Below, in pieces: positions 9,324 through 18,468 of a stretch of DNA of 64,000 nucleotides; within the stretch, counting starts at the first letter, position 1; each line of letters starts with the position of its first letter. Location of the stretch: the NCBI GenBank assembly GCA_947095585.1, contig OX352761.1:50022019-50086018 (forward strand), read 5' to 3'. The notes under the pieces were generated by a model. It was not told the DNA's origin and did no database searches. It worked only from the letters and a program-made list of their open reading frames with translations. Both the position numbers and the translations under genes were made by a program. This stretch comes from Nephrocerus scutellatus (Eukaryota > Arthropoda > Insecta > Diptera > Pipunculidae).

Positions 9324-10292
9324 GTGGTTGAATCGGGTTAAACTGCTAAAACCGTGGGAAATCATGGCTTGCTATTTTCCTATGGTTGGTCCATGGTCCC
9401 GTTATGGCCGTTATTGCTATGCGAAAATTTGGTATGGCCGGTTATCCTGGTTGTTGTTGTTTACTATATTCCTATCGTTTTGTCATGTTGTTGTTGTTGT
9501 AATCGCTGTTTGTGATTTCAGCTGTTCAATTACGTGCACAAAATTCTTTGCTGTTGTCTATAATTTCTTGTGCGTCGGCAACGGAACATCTCGTGTTGTT
9601 GTTGTTGTAATCGCTGTTTGCGATTTCAGCTGTTCAATTGCGTGCACAAAATTCTTTGCTTGTGTTGTGGTTGTATTAGTTTATATAATGTTTTGTTGCG
9701 AACGGTGCGTAGTTCGTTGAACTGGTAAGCTGGTTCGTTGACCCAGTCAGTCCTCTTGTGTTGCTACTGTACTGCATATTTCCTCTCTCTTCCCCCTTTT
9801 CTCTAATCAACGATTATGCTTTATGCGGTGTTGGTTGATCTCTTGTTGCTCCTATTTCCCCACTCTTCTCGTAGTGCATTTGTCCAGTTTTCATTTCGCC
9901 GCAATGGGAGTGGCTACGCGGTGTGGAGAGTTTTTCTCTATTTAATGTTGCTGCTTGGCATCTTATCAGTGATAGTCTTGCATAATTGCCTTTCTTTTGC
10001 CAGATCAGTTTGGGATTCTTATCAAGAACCACTCTCCAGATGATGATTTCAGCGACCACTTCGACCTGTTTCGTGTACTTTGCTGCCATTGAGGTGCCGT
10101 CGGCATTTCACTCTTTTGGTTGTGTGATGCTGTCGATAAAACAATTTGTATAAAGGAATATACAGACATTTTTGGTGTGACAAGTAGGAAATTCTTTCTT
10201 TATTCTCACGTATAAATATATATAAAAATTCAAAAATAAAAAGATGTACATTTGATGTGTGGGGCAATTTTCCCTCAAAATTCTTTCTCACA

Positions 10293-10296
10293 GTAG
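10293..10296. repeat. Target-site duplication GTAG, right
   Basis: Follows CTCACA of the right LTR and matches 597-600. Confidence 0.85.
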
Positions 10297-10560
10297 TTTA
10301 AAATTGTGAGAATTAAAAGGTTTTTTGAACCTTCAACCAGTTTAGAATTATGTTCTTCTAAGGTTTTCATTAATTTATACAAAAGCGTTGATGTCCTGAA
10401 ATCCAGTCAACACGTTATTCATTAACCTTTGGAAGGTAGTTGGTGCACCTTTTAGTCCGTAAGGCATTCTAATGTATTCATAGTGACCAAATGGAGAAGA
10501 AAACGCTGTCTTCTCTCGATCTTCAGGCTTGACTTTTATTTGATGGAGTCCACAAGGTCT
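10297..10560 (-). pseudogene. Older gypsy pol remnant, RT half
   Basis: The minus strand reads [20 protein letters not shown], then [14 protein letters not shown] and a degraded catalytic area DINAFV, ending in EEHNSKLVEG just before the insertion. It continues across the inserted element into 600-1. The upstream RT is lost at about 10555. Confidence 0.85.
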
Positions 10561-10790
10561 AAAGTTTTTTTTATACTGCCTTTGGCTTTATTCTTGAATC
10601 TTTCCCACTTCTGAAAACTCACAAGATGTTTACAAATCATACAAGCTAATTAAAAAGCAATTTCTTAAGACTTAACCTGTGTTAGTTCTTATTTTTGTTA
10701 TGCATTTAGTTAGTTTATAGTGATGTATTAACTAGATCCAAACTCAGGATTTGGTGTTTATTGTTTCTTTGATCTTTGCTTTTAAGGCGC
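10561..10790. other. Unassigned spacer
   Basis: AT-rich, no motif recognised, apart from a 27-bp match at about 10741 (AACTCAGGATTTGGTGTTTA and on) to the U5 part of the neighbouring LTR family. Confidence 0.3.
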
Positions 10791-11935
10791 CGATAGCTAG
10801 GCCTTCATAGTATTTTCCGAGCTAATGTGTTGGGATGTTGTTCTAGCTTGGTAAGGTGTTTTTTTGCTGTATTTTTGTATTGTATCTGCTACTGTTTCAA
10901 TGTTGAGGTCACGGTGTATGTTTGTGTTTCTTATGTACCAAGGTGCGTTTACCATCCTACGTAGAATTTTTGATTGTGCACTTTGCAGTTTTGTTATATT
11001 TAAAGCGCAAGTTGAGCCATACAATTGTATTCCGTATGTCCAGAGGGGTTTGAGTACCATTTTATACAGCAAGACTTTACAGTCTAGGGTTAGTTAGCCA
11101 ACTTATTTTAACACATTTGAGAATCATTTGTTTTGTTTCAATGTGTTTCTTTCATGTTAGTCTTCTATCTAGATGTAGACCTAAGTACTTGATGGTCTCA
11201 CATTGGGGTAGATTGATGTTGTTTAGTTTTACCGGAGGACAGGTTTGTTTACAGAGAGTGAATGTGATGTGTACCGATTTCTGCTCGTTTGCCTTTATTC
11301 TCCATTTGGAAAGCCATTTAGCTATTTCGTGTAATTGTTCTTGTAGAATTCTTGACGCTTTTTGAGGATTTTCGTGGGAAGCCAGTAGTGCTGTGTCATT
11401 TGCAAATGTTGAAACTGTTACGTAGTTTAAAGTGTCCGCTGTATAAATTAGGTATAACACTTGACCCAGTACACTGCCTTGTGGAACCCTTGTATGGATT
11501 TAATTTAAATTTGAAGATGCGCTATTGTGTTTAACCAAGAATTCCGGTTTAGCAGGTAGTTTTTTATGATCGCATGATTATTCGTTCGTAGTTGTGTCTT
11601 AACTTTGTGAATAAGTCCGTCGTGCATTACTTTGTCAAAAGCTCGAGCGATGTCTAAAAATGCTGCTGAGCAGTACTTCTTTTGTTCGAATGAGGTTCTG
11701 ATTTCTGATATGATCCTATGCACTTGTTCTATGGTTCCGTGATCTTCTCTGAATCCAAACTGGTGATCCGGTATTTTGATCTTGCAGAATTTGTTTAAGT
11801 TTTTTAAGAAGCATTTTCTCAATCAGCTTTGAAAGAATTGGCAGTAGGCTGATTGGGCGGTACGAGTCTACTTTTGTTACGTCCTTACCAGGTTTATGGA
11901 TCGTTATGATCTGCGAGAGGCGGTCAGCTATCAGT
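10790..11935 (-). pseudogene. Jockey-type LINE, 5'-truncated RT fragment
   Basis: Degraded frames give the RT fingers and palm (IPDHQFGFREDHGTIEQVHR, AAFLDIARAFDKVMHDGL), the catalytic block FANDTALLAS (usually FADDTA), and the C-terminal thumb-to-end region LYKMVLKPLWTYGIQLYG and SKILRRMVNAPWYIRN. These are standard in jockey-clade elements. A stop near 11500 and missing endonuclease show it is dead; the 3' end lies near 10790. Confidence 0.85.
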
Positions 11936-12294
11936 AGAGTAGGGCGAATAACACAGAATGCTTCAGAAATGCATGTGGCCGTAACTATCTCCGGATGGGT
12001 GAAATGCGATCAAACCTCCACGTGGTGGCCGCTGGTAATTTTCCTCCAATACAGGAAAAGCCAAATGATCGGGCTAGTCGCTCCAAAGTAAGGTTGGCGC
12101 GAGACCAATAACCTCGCCCGTAAAAAACCATATTATGGAACCCCAAATCAGCTTCGGATACACTGATGAACGACGATGATCACGGCAACAAAAACGGCTA
12201 AACGATTTAAGAATTTTCTCATGGAACGTACATTGTATAGAGCTGACATAACTCATAATAAATTCATGAGATGCGGTGGACGGGTGGTGTCTTA
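11936..12294 (+). pseudogene. RTE-like LINE, start of ORF
   Basis: Plus-strand frames around 12190-12250 (AKRFKNFLMERTLYRAD, or RIFSWNVRTLYRAD allowing a shift) resemble the first endonuclease strand of RTE/craniofacial-type LINE ORFs (WNVRTLY). The matching downstream endonuclease block is at 13776-14125, beyond an inserted LINE. The assignment rests on a short motif. Confidence 0.45.
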
Positions 12295-13775
12295 CAAAAA
12301 TCAGAATATGACATATATTACAGCTCTCAGTTTATGCAGTTTATGCACATGTATCTTGAATGACTGTAGATCATACAAATGCGGAAACATAGAGTCGGGC
12401 ATTTCATTCCCCTCCCTGCATTGGTTGGTTCGTCCGAAGATAGGCCTTATGGTAGACCCGTGAGCCCGGAGGATGGGCGGGATGCATCTGGATATTTCTT
12501 TTGAACACCGCTTATGAAAAAATCGATAAAACAGTGAAAAGCAGGAAACATTCCTACGATGTTCAAGCGGTTCGATTGTTTTCACAATATTAAAGTCACC
12601 AATAAGTTTTATCGCGCAGTTCTGAATTCTGTCAACTAGATGCAATGTGGTCTTGGGGAAACCTGCCCAGACAATACAGTTGTATTCAAGCTTAGGGCGA
12701 ATATATGTCTTGTAAATAGTAGACAGATCTGAAGGAGTGAAGTACATCTTGCACCGTTCTAGGGAACCTAAACATTTCGCAGCATTCTTGGCGATGGAAA
12801 ATATGTGGTCGTACCAACGAAGCTTGTTGTTGACGCACATACCGAGAATTGCGAGTTTTTCAGTTTCTTCGATGCAAGATCCATTCATCAATAAAGGATG
12901 GGGGTTTAAACTAAGTTTAGACGACAGAAGACAGTTTTGGATTTTGGAAGCGTTAAATTAACGTGCTTAACATACGTTGCTGATCAAGTTCCACTTGGGA
13001 TGAAGATGGACGTTGAGATAGCGCAAACTCATATGAAAAGCTAAGAGTGCTGTCGTCAGCGAAAGAATGAATCGGATTAGAAGTAGCGGATAGGAAGGAG
13101 ATCATTAATGAAAATTGTAAAGAGTGTCGGAGACTAAACAGAGCCTTGGGGAACACCGGCGTTTATGCGGTGGACATTACATTGGAAACCGTCCAATTCG
13201 ACCTGGATGCAACGGTCAGAAAGGTAGTTACTAGTCCAAACAAGCAGGGTCTTATCGATTACATAGGTATTCATTTCGACAAAAGAACTTGCTGCCAGAC
13301 TTTGTCAAATGCCTTGGAAATATCGAGTGCAACAACTTTGTTTTCACCAAATTTGTAAATAGACTGGATCCACTTTTCAGTGAGATAAGCCATCAGGTCA
13401 CCTGTAGAACGTTGCCTACGAAAACTGTACTGCTGGTCACTAAGGAATTCACGTTATTCAAGGTATTTCATAAGCTTACGATTGATCAGCGTTTCCATGA
13501 CCTTGGAAAGTATTAATGTTAGCGCAATGGGTCGGTACGAGGAAAGAAATGACGGTTCGCCTTTTTTAGGAACGGGCTGGATAAAGGCTGTTTTCCAATT
13601 CCTTTGGACGACTCCAGAAGAATAAGAGATTCGGAAAAACCTGCGCAGTGGTAATGCCAACGAAAGAGAACACCTCTTCAACACTATGGCGGAAATGCCA
13701 TCAGGCCCATCAGATTTATGAATATTTATGTCTGTCCTCAGCATGACGTAAAAATCATTCTGGCTATGGCACCAT
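12295..13775 (-). pseudogene. Dispersed LINE family, copy A
   Basis: Minus-strand RT pieces KSDGPDGISAIVLKRCSLSL, NWKTAFIQPVPKKGEPSFLS and SSYRPIALT, a palm piece FADDSTLSFSYE at about 13060, and a C-terminal block LGMCVNNKLRWYDHIF, YIRPKLEYNCIVWAG, RIQNCAIKLIGD, EHRRNVSCFSLFYRFF. Frames are broken in several places. The same sequence recurs at 38890-40690, 56090-57790 and 60600-62060. The clade is near jockey/CR1 by motif; I did not resolve it further. Confidence 0.85.
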
Positions 13776-14125
13776 AGCATACACGAGAACACTAATGACA
13801 ATGGATAACGAGTCATCAAACAATTATTTGGTCGTTGCGAGTAAAAGGTTTGTGCGTAAAAATATCCACAAAGATACCTGGGTATCTCCTGATGGAGCCA
13901 CTCGCAACCAAAAAGACCACGTGTTGATAGACCGCCGCCACAACCCGAACCTGATGACGGTACGAACGTACCGAGGTGCCAACGTCGACTCGGACCACTA
14001 TCTTGTTGGTATGGTGCTCCGAGTGCGGATTGCATCATCACGAATGACTGCATCCGTGAATCAGATTCGAGTCAACACGGCTGCCCTTCGCAATGAAGAG
14101 ACCAGAAACAACTACGGTCAAGCGA
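13776..14125 (+). pseudogene. RTE-like LINE endonuclease fragment
   Basis: The plus strand resumes at ENTNDNG, then NYLVVASKRFVRKNIHKDTW, VSPDGATRNQKDHVLIDRRH and TYRGANVDSDHYLVGMVLR. The catalytic SDH-type motif of apurinic endonucleases is present (DSDHYLV). This pattern is shared by RTE-type LINE endonucleases and host craniofacial-development-like proteins derived from them. About 130 codons are missing between this and 12294. Confidence 0.75.
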
Positions 14126-14136
14126 TCTTCATTCTC

Positions 14137-16980
14137 TTAACATTTATATAAGAATCTTATTTTCAATGTCTTAACGTGTTGCCAACTCTTTGGGTCAATC
14201 AGTTTGTTGGCTTCCGAAACGCGATTTGCTACGAAAGTCTTCCATCGATGGTGCCCTCCTTTAATCCATGCCAGAACGATTTCGGAGTCTGTCCAGGCGT
14301 ATTTTTCCACGTTGTCAATTCCAAGTGCTCGTTCGGTTTGTGTCATCAAATTTGTCAGCAGTAGTGCACCACAGAGTTCCAGTCTCGGGATCGTGGTATG
14401 ATGTTTCAAAGGGGCCACCTTTAGATTTTGCTATTAATAATGTTGTGTGTATTGAACCAGTGGGTGAAATAGTCCTAGCGTAGATCACTGCTGCATATTC
14501 GTTATTAGATGCATCACAAAACCCATGTAGTTGTAGTGTCTGAGTTGTTGTGAAATTGAACCATCTTTGAATTTTTATTTTTTCTACGCCGTCAAGCCCT
14601 TTCTTGAATTCTGCCTATTTTTCCGCTACAATTTTACTTGCCGAATCGTCCCATTGTTCTTTTTCTTTCCAGAGTGTTTGCATTAAAAGTTTTCCTATTA
14701 TGATTGGGGCGAGAAAATCAAGTGGATCGTATATTGTTGCGATATCTGACAAAATGCTCCGTTTTGTTGTAGGTTTGTCTACTGAATTTATGTGATATTG
14801 AAAGACGTCTGTTTTTGGTATCCAGTGGATTCTTCAAAGTCGAATGATTCAACTTCGTTTTCTAAAATAGTTGTTATCAGCGCATGTCGATTGCTACTCC
14901 ATTTTCTTAGATGCATTCCACCGGCTTGTAATAGATCTTGTAGTTATATCAATTTTGCTTCTCGAAGTGAATCTGCTCCTGCCAATATATCATCTACATA
15001 GAAATCGTTAGCTAGTATTTTTAAAGCTGTAGGCTGTAGGGTATTTGGTTCTTTAATCGTTCGCTAATTGATAAGTAAGAAGCGCATGCTATACCATAAG
15101 CTACCGTTGCTAATTCATATTCATGAATTGGCTCTTTAGGCGAGAACCTCTAAGGAATTCTTTGAAAGCGTTTGTCGTCATCGCGCATTCTGATCTGACG
15201 ATACATTTTCTCGATGTCCGCCTTTAATACTACCCTGTGCTTTCTCCATCATAGCAAAATATAAATAATGTCTTGCTGTAGTTTTGGGCCAATGTTTTGT
15301 ACGTCATTTAGACTGAGTCCGTTTCGACATTTGGCAGAGACGACTCGTACCTTGTCCTGTTGACTGTCGTGTTTCCACGATCTCAAGTTCATATGGCCCA
15401 AATTTATATATTCTTCCATGAAACGTTTGTACTCGGCTTCTAGTTTGGTATCGCGTGCAAATCTAACTTTCAATGCCTTGAATCTTGCTAAGGCAGCACC
15501 CTTGGTTTCGCCGAGACTTGGTGCTTCTGACTTAAAAGGAAGACGAACTGTGTTTCTTCCTTTCTTGTCCCTTTTGTTTTTTCTTTGAAGAATGTGTCGT
15601 GCTCCTCCGTTCCCTTTTATTCGCTGTGACTCTTAACATCTTCTATTTCCCGGAACTTTGTTAGTTCTTCCGTTAAGTGGCGACGAGGCCAATTATAGTA
15701 TGTTTGTTGTGCGACGACAGATGACGCCTTTTCTTTGATAATTCCATTAAGAATTATTTCTCCGAATACATCAGCTCCTAATATGATGTGTATTTGTCCA
15801 GGTTTGTTATATTGCGGATCTGCCAAGACTACCTTGTTTACGAGTTCCATGTTGTACCTCAGATCAAATTCGGGTAGATATCTTGTCTACGTTTTCATGA
15901 TTAGCGCTTATACGTGCAGATAATAGATTGAATTGAATCTTTGAGTTAAATGAAGTGTTGTCTTGTGTTTGATTTTTCCGGCTTCACATTCTCCCATTCC
16001 GATGACGGTTACGTTTGATACTATTTTTTTGCTTGAATTGTTTGAACTGCTGCTTCGGTGATGAATGATGCTTGAGAGCATTGATCAATTAATGCTCTTA
16101 GCATTAATCCGTTGCCCAGGACGCATGCCGTTGCTAGAATAACCTCGTGCTCGATTGTTCTTTTGACCGTGAGCGATTGGACCTTGTGCTGGTTGTGGTT
16201 GGTAGTGCAACCTTTTCAGCAAAAAAACTCGTGAAGTAATGTGTTGTGCTTTCCGTTGCACGTCTTGCATCTTTTTTTTGCTAGGGCAATGCATCAGCTG
16301 ATGTTTTGCGCTTAAACAGTTTGTGCAACCTTTTTTGGAATTTAATTTCTGTATTTTTTGTTGAGGTGACATATTTCTGAACTCTTGGCAATAATAGATT
16401 GGATGGATACCTTTGCATATTGAACAGCCGTTTTGTGTAGCTGTAAAATAATTCTTTACGCTCTTCGGTCTAATGTTTGTTATGTTCCCACGGAAGGTTG
16501 ACAACTGACCACAATCGGCTGGCAGGTCTCTAGCCCCTGGAACCTCTTTTATAGAAAATTTAGGAAGTCGTCCAAATTCTAGATGTCCCTCGGATTGTTT
16601 AGTGAGACTTAGTATTGTTTCTGAGACTCCTTGTCTAATTTCTCTCTTAGAATGTGTGTGACGATTGGACCGAATGAGTCTGCATCCATGCCTAAAGAGG
16701 ATATGGCATGGACGGTTTCTTTTGTCGTGCCATATAATTTACGTAGAACTTCTACGGATTCTGAAATAAGGCGTTGTTGGTTAAGTATTGCGTCGACTTA
16801 GCTGGCAAATATTTTGCTTTTGTTGTTGAATCTGTTGCATACAAGCTTCCAAGCTGCATCATAATTTGCCTCTGATATCTCTAGATGTCTTATGACGCTG
16901 TCCGCACTTCCCTTAAGATGTGTTTTTAGAATATTCAATTTTGGCCAGTGATTAATTTTAATAAACATGCCTTGTACTAT
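14137..16980 (-). pseudogene. BEL/Pao element 1, 3' portion (gag end to RNase H)
   Basis: Minus strand, from right to left: gag (THLKGSADSVIRHLEISEAN, 16980-16798), BEL zinc region CSICKGIHPIYYC and CTNCLSAKHQLMHC (16504-16085), protease tail (VLADPQYNKPGQIHIILGAD, 15850-15617), RT (15473-15249 and YVDDILAGADSLREAKLI near 15004-14950), and RNase H (TIPRLELCGALLL, YAWTDSEIVLAWI, 14418-14160). The YVDD box is intact but stops and shifts break the pol. Integrase and 3' LTR are absent at about 14150. Confidence 0.88.
16977..16980. repeat. Target-site duplication CTAT, left
   Basis: CTAT precedes the LTR at 16981 and is repeated at 25048-25051. Confidence 0.85.
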
Positions 16981-17597
16981 TGTTACGCACAGGCTCCCCG
17001 TGCTTTCACGTAGAGAAGAGGGAGTGTGCAAGCGAGTTGAATGTTAAATTAAACACAAGTTTAAGTTTAATTTTATATAATTTTATATACCAATATGATT
17101 GGTTGGTTGCGATCCACCAATGGAACGACAGCATCGTGTGCATGAACAAGGGTTCAATACACAAATACGACTGCAAGCATAGAACACACACAGTCGACCT
17201 GCGACATCTGTTTCCCTTCTGCAGTCGAGCCACTTAACGGTCGCCTTAGAATTGCCCTCCTGCTGATATTACTATTTCGTAATATCTGCATGTGCACCAA
17301 CTGTTTCTTGGTATCGTATCGGAATTTATGAGCTGCGTGCTGTGCTCGAAACTCGAGATGAATAAGGGATCAAAAGTGCCTTTATCACATCTCGATCGGT
17401 TTCTTATTACAAACACCAGCCATCCGTACGTACTATACAGGTTAGTGGTGGATGTGAATTCGGAAATTCGGTATACGAGTATACTGGCAATGTGACAGGC
17501 TGTGCCGATCATAAAATAAGTAATTTATGGAAAGCAGATGTGGGTAGAGTGCAGCGAATGTGTGGTCAGGGATCGAATAGTTGTGCCGGTCACAACA
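16981..17597 (-). repeat. LTR of the 8.1-kb gypsy element, left copy (internally deleted)
   Basis: 617 bp, TGTTAC...CACAACA. Compared with the right LTR it lacks about 123 bp after TTTAATTTTATAT, rejoining at ACCAATATGATTGG. The remaining sequence is almost identical. Confidence 0.92.
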
Positions 17598-17610
17598 TCC
17601 CTTCCCCCTA
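17598..17610 (-). other. Polypurine tract of the 8.1-kb gypsy element
   Basis: The minus strand reads TAGGGGGAAGGGA directly before the LTR start TGTTGTGACC, a clear plus-strand primer. Confidence 0.85.
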
Positions 17611-18468
17611 CGAATAAGAAAATTCTTTACCAGGAGTAGGTAAAAATTTTCGTTAAACGGGAATGAACTTGCCGCGGTGGTTTGTCGTTAACAGAATACC
17701 AGAAAAAACCACTGATTTGAAAACCTTGGTTGGCGTACAAATTTGTTTGTATTGTATTTGTATAAATGTGTTAAGTGCGTTTTAACTTTCACACACTTGT
17801 AGATTGCGTGATTTTTTTTTTGTTTTTATATACATTGAATATTATTATTGAATATTGAAAGTTTCGAACAGATTTTTTAAAATTATAAGTATAATAGTAA
17901 TATATACTCGTATGTAGTAAAATAATAGTAATAATTATAATTTTTGACGCAGCAGACTATTGCGGTCCAAGGCCTAGTAATATAGTAATATATGTAATTA
18001 TGTTTAAAATAATGCAAGCATAGAAAATATTTTTTCTTTTTTGATAAAAGGTATATTTGTAGGGTAATGTATTATAATATAATACTATTAATAAAGGTTC
18101 AAAAAAAATACTAAGATTTATTCTTTTTTTTTTTTTTTTTTTTTGATGAAATCACATATGACATAAAAAAAATTAGAATAATTAATTATTGTAGTGAATG
18201 ATATTCAAACATAGATCATATAATTATTTTATAATTAATTATCATATAATTACGAGTGTAAAGGTTTTTTTCTCGTTAAATTTTTAAAACGAATTTAGAT
18301 GTTTCGCGACCTTCATTAGTCTGATCGCTAGTTACCATTTCGTAGTTGGTTTTTTCATCTTCTTTTTTTTTTTGAAGGTGAAAAAAAAAAACAAAAACAA
18401 GAAAAACATTAGTTAAGGATGCTTTGTTTACATTTGTATATTATTTAATTAAGAGAATTTGTGAATTT
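17611..18468 (-). other. 3' non-coding region of the 8.1-kb gypsy element
   Basis: Very AT-rich, with poly-T and poly-A runs (18120-18150, 18360-18400). No frame above background and no env-like motif. Confidence 0.6.

Larger units (their letters stand above)
601..10292 (-). mobile_element. 9.7-kb gypsy-type LTR retrotransposon carrying a Ulp1-like protease ORF
   Basis: It has two long LTRs (601-2383 and 8366-10292), a polypurine tract next to the left LTR, a primer-binding site next to the right LTR, and a perfect 4-bp duplication. Minus-strand order is gag (8303-7220), protease-RT (7160-5867), RNase H-integrase (5900-4581), integrase C-terminal part (4520-4080), then a C48 peptidase-like ORF (3604-2471). 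The domain order PR-RT-RH-IN is that of Ty3/gypsy. Very long LTRs and a lysine-tRNA-like primer site recall the Osvaldo/Ulysses group; that placement is inference. This copy has several single-base frame breaks in gag, protease, RT/RNase H and the integrase end, so it is probably not autonomous as read here. Confidence 0.92.
8366..10292 (-). repeat. LTR, right copy (5' LTR of the element)
   Basis: 1927 bp, TGTAAC...CTCACA, nearly identical to 601-2383. The extra length comes mostly from more 61-bp units (first CAGTGAC at 8769, last at 9169, with one shortened unit near 9120-9150). The high identity between LTRs suggests recent insertion. Confidence 0.92.

Noticed and set aside
10741..10767. 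27-bp match to the LTR near AACTCAGGATTTGG
   Set aside because: Too short to call an LTR fragment; no neighbouring match.
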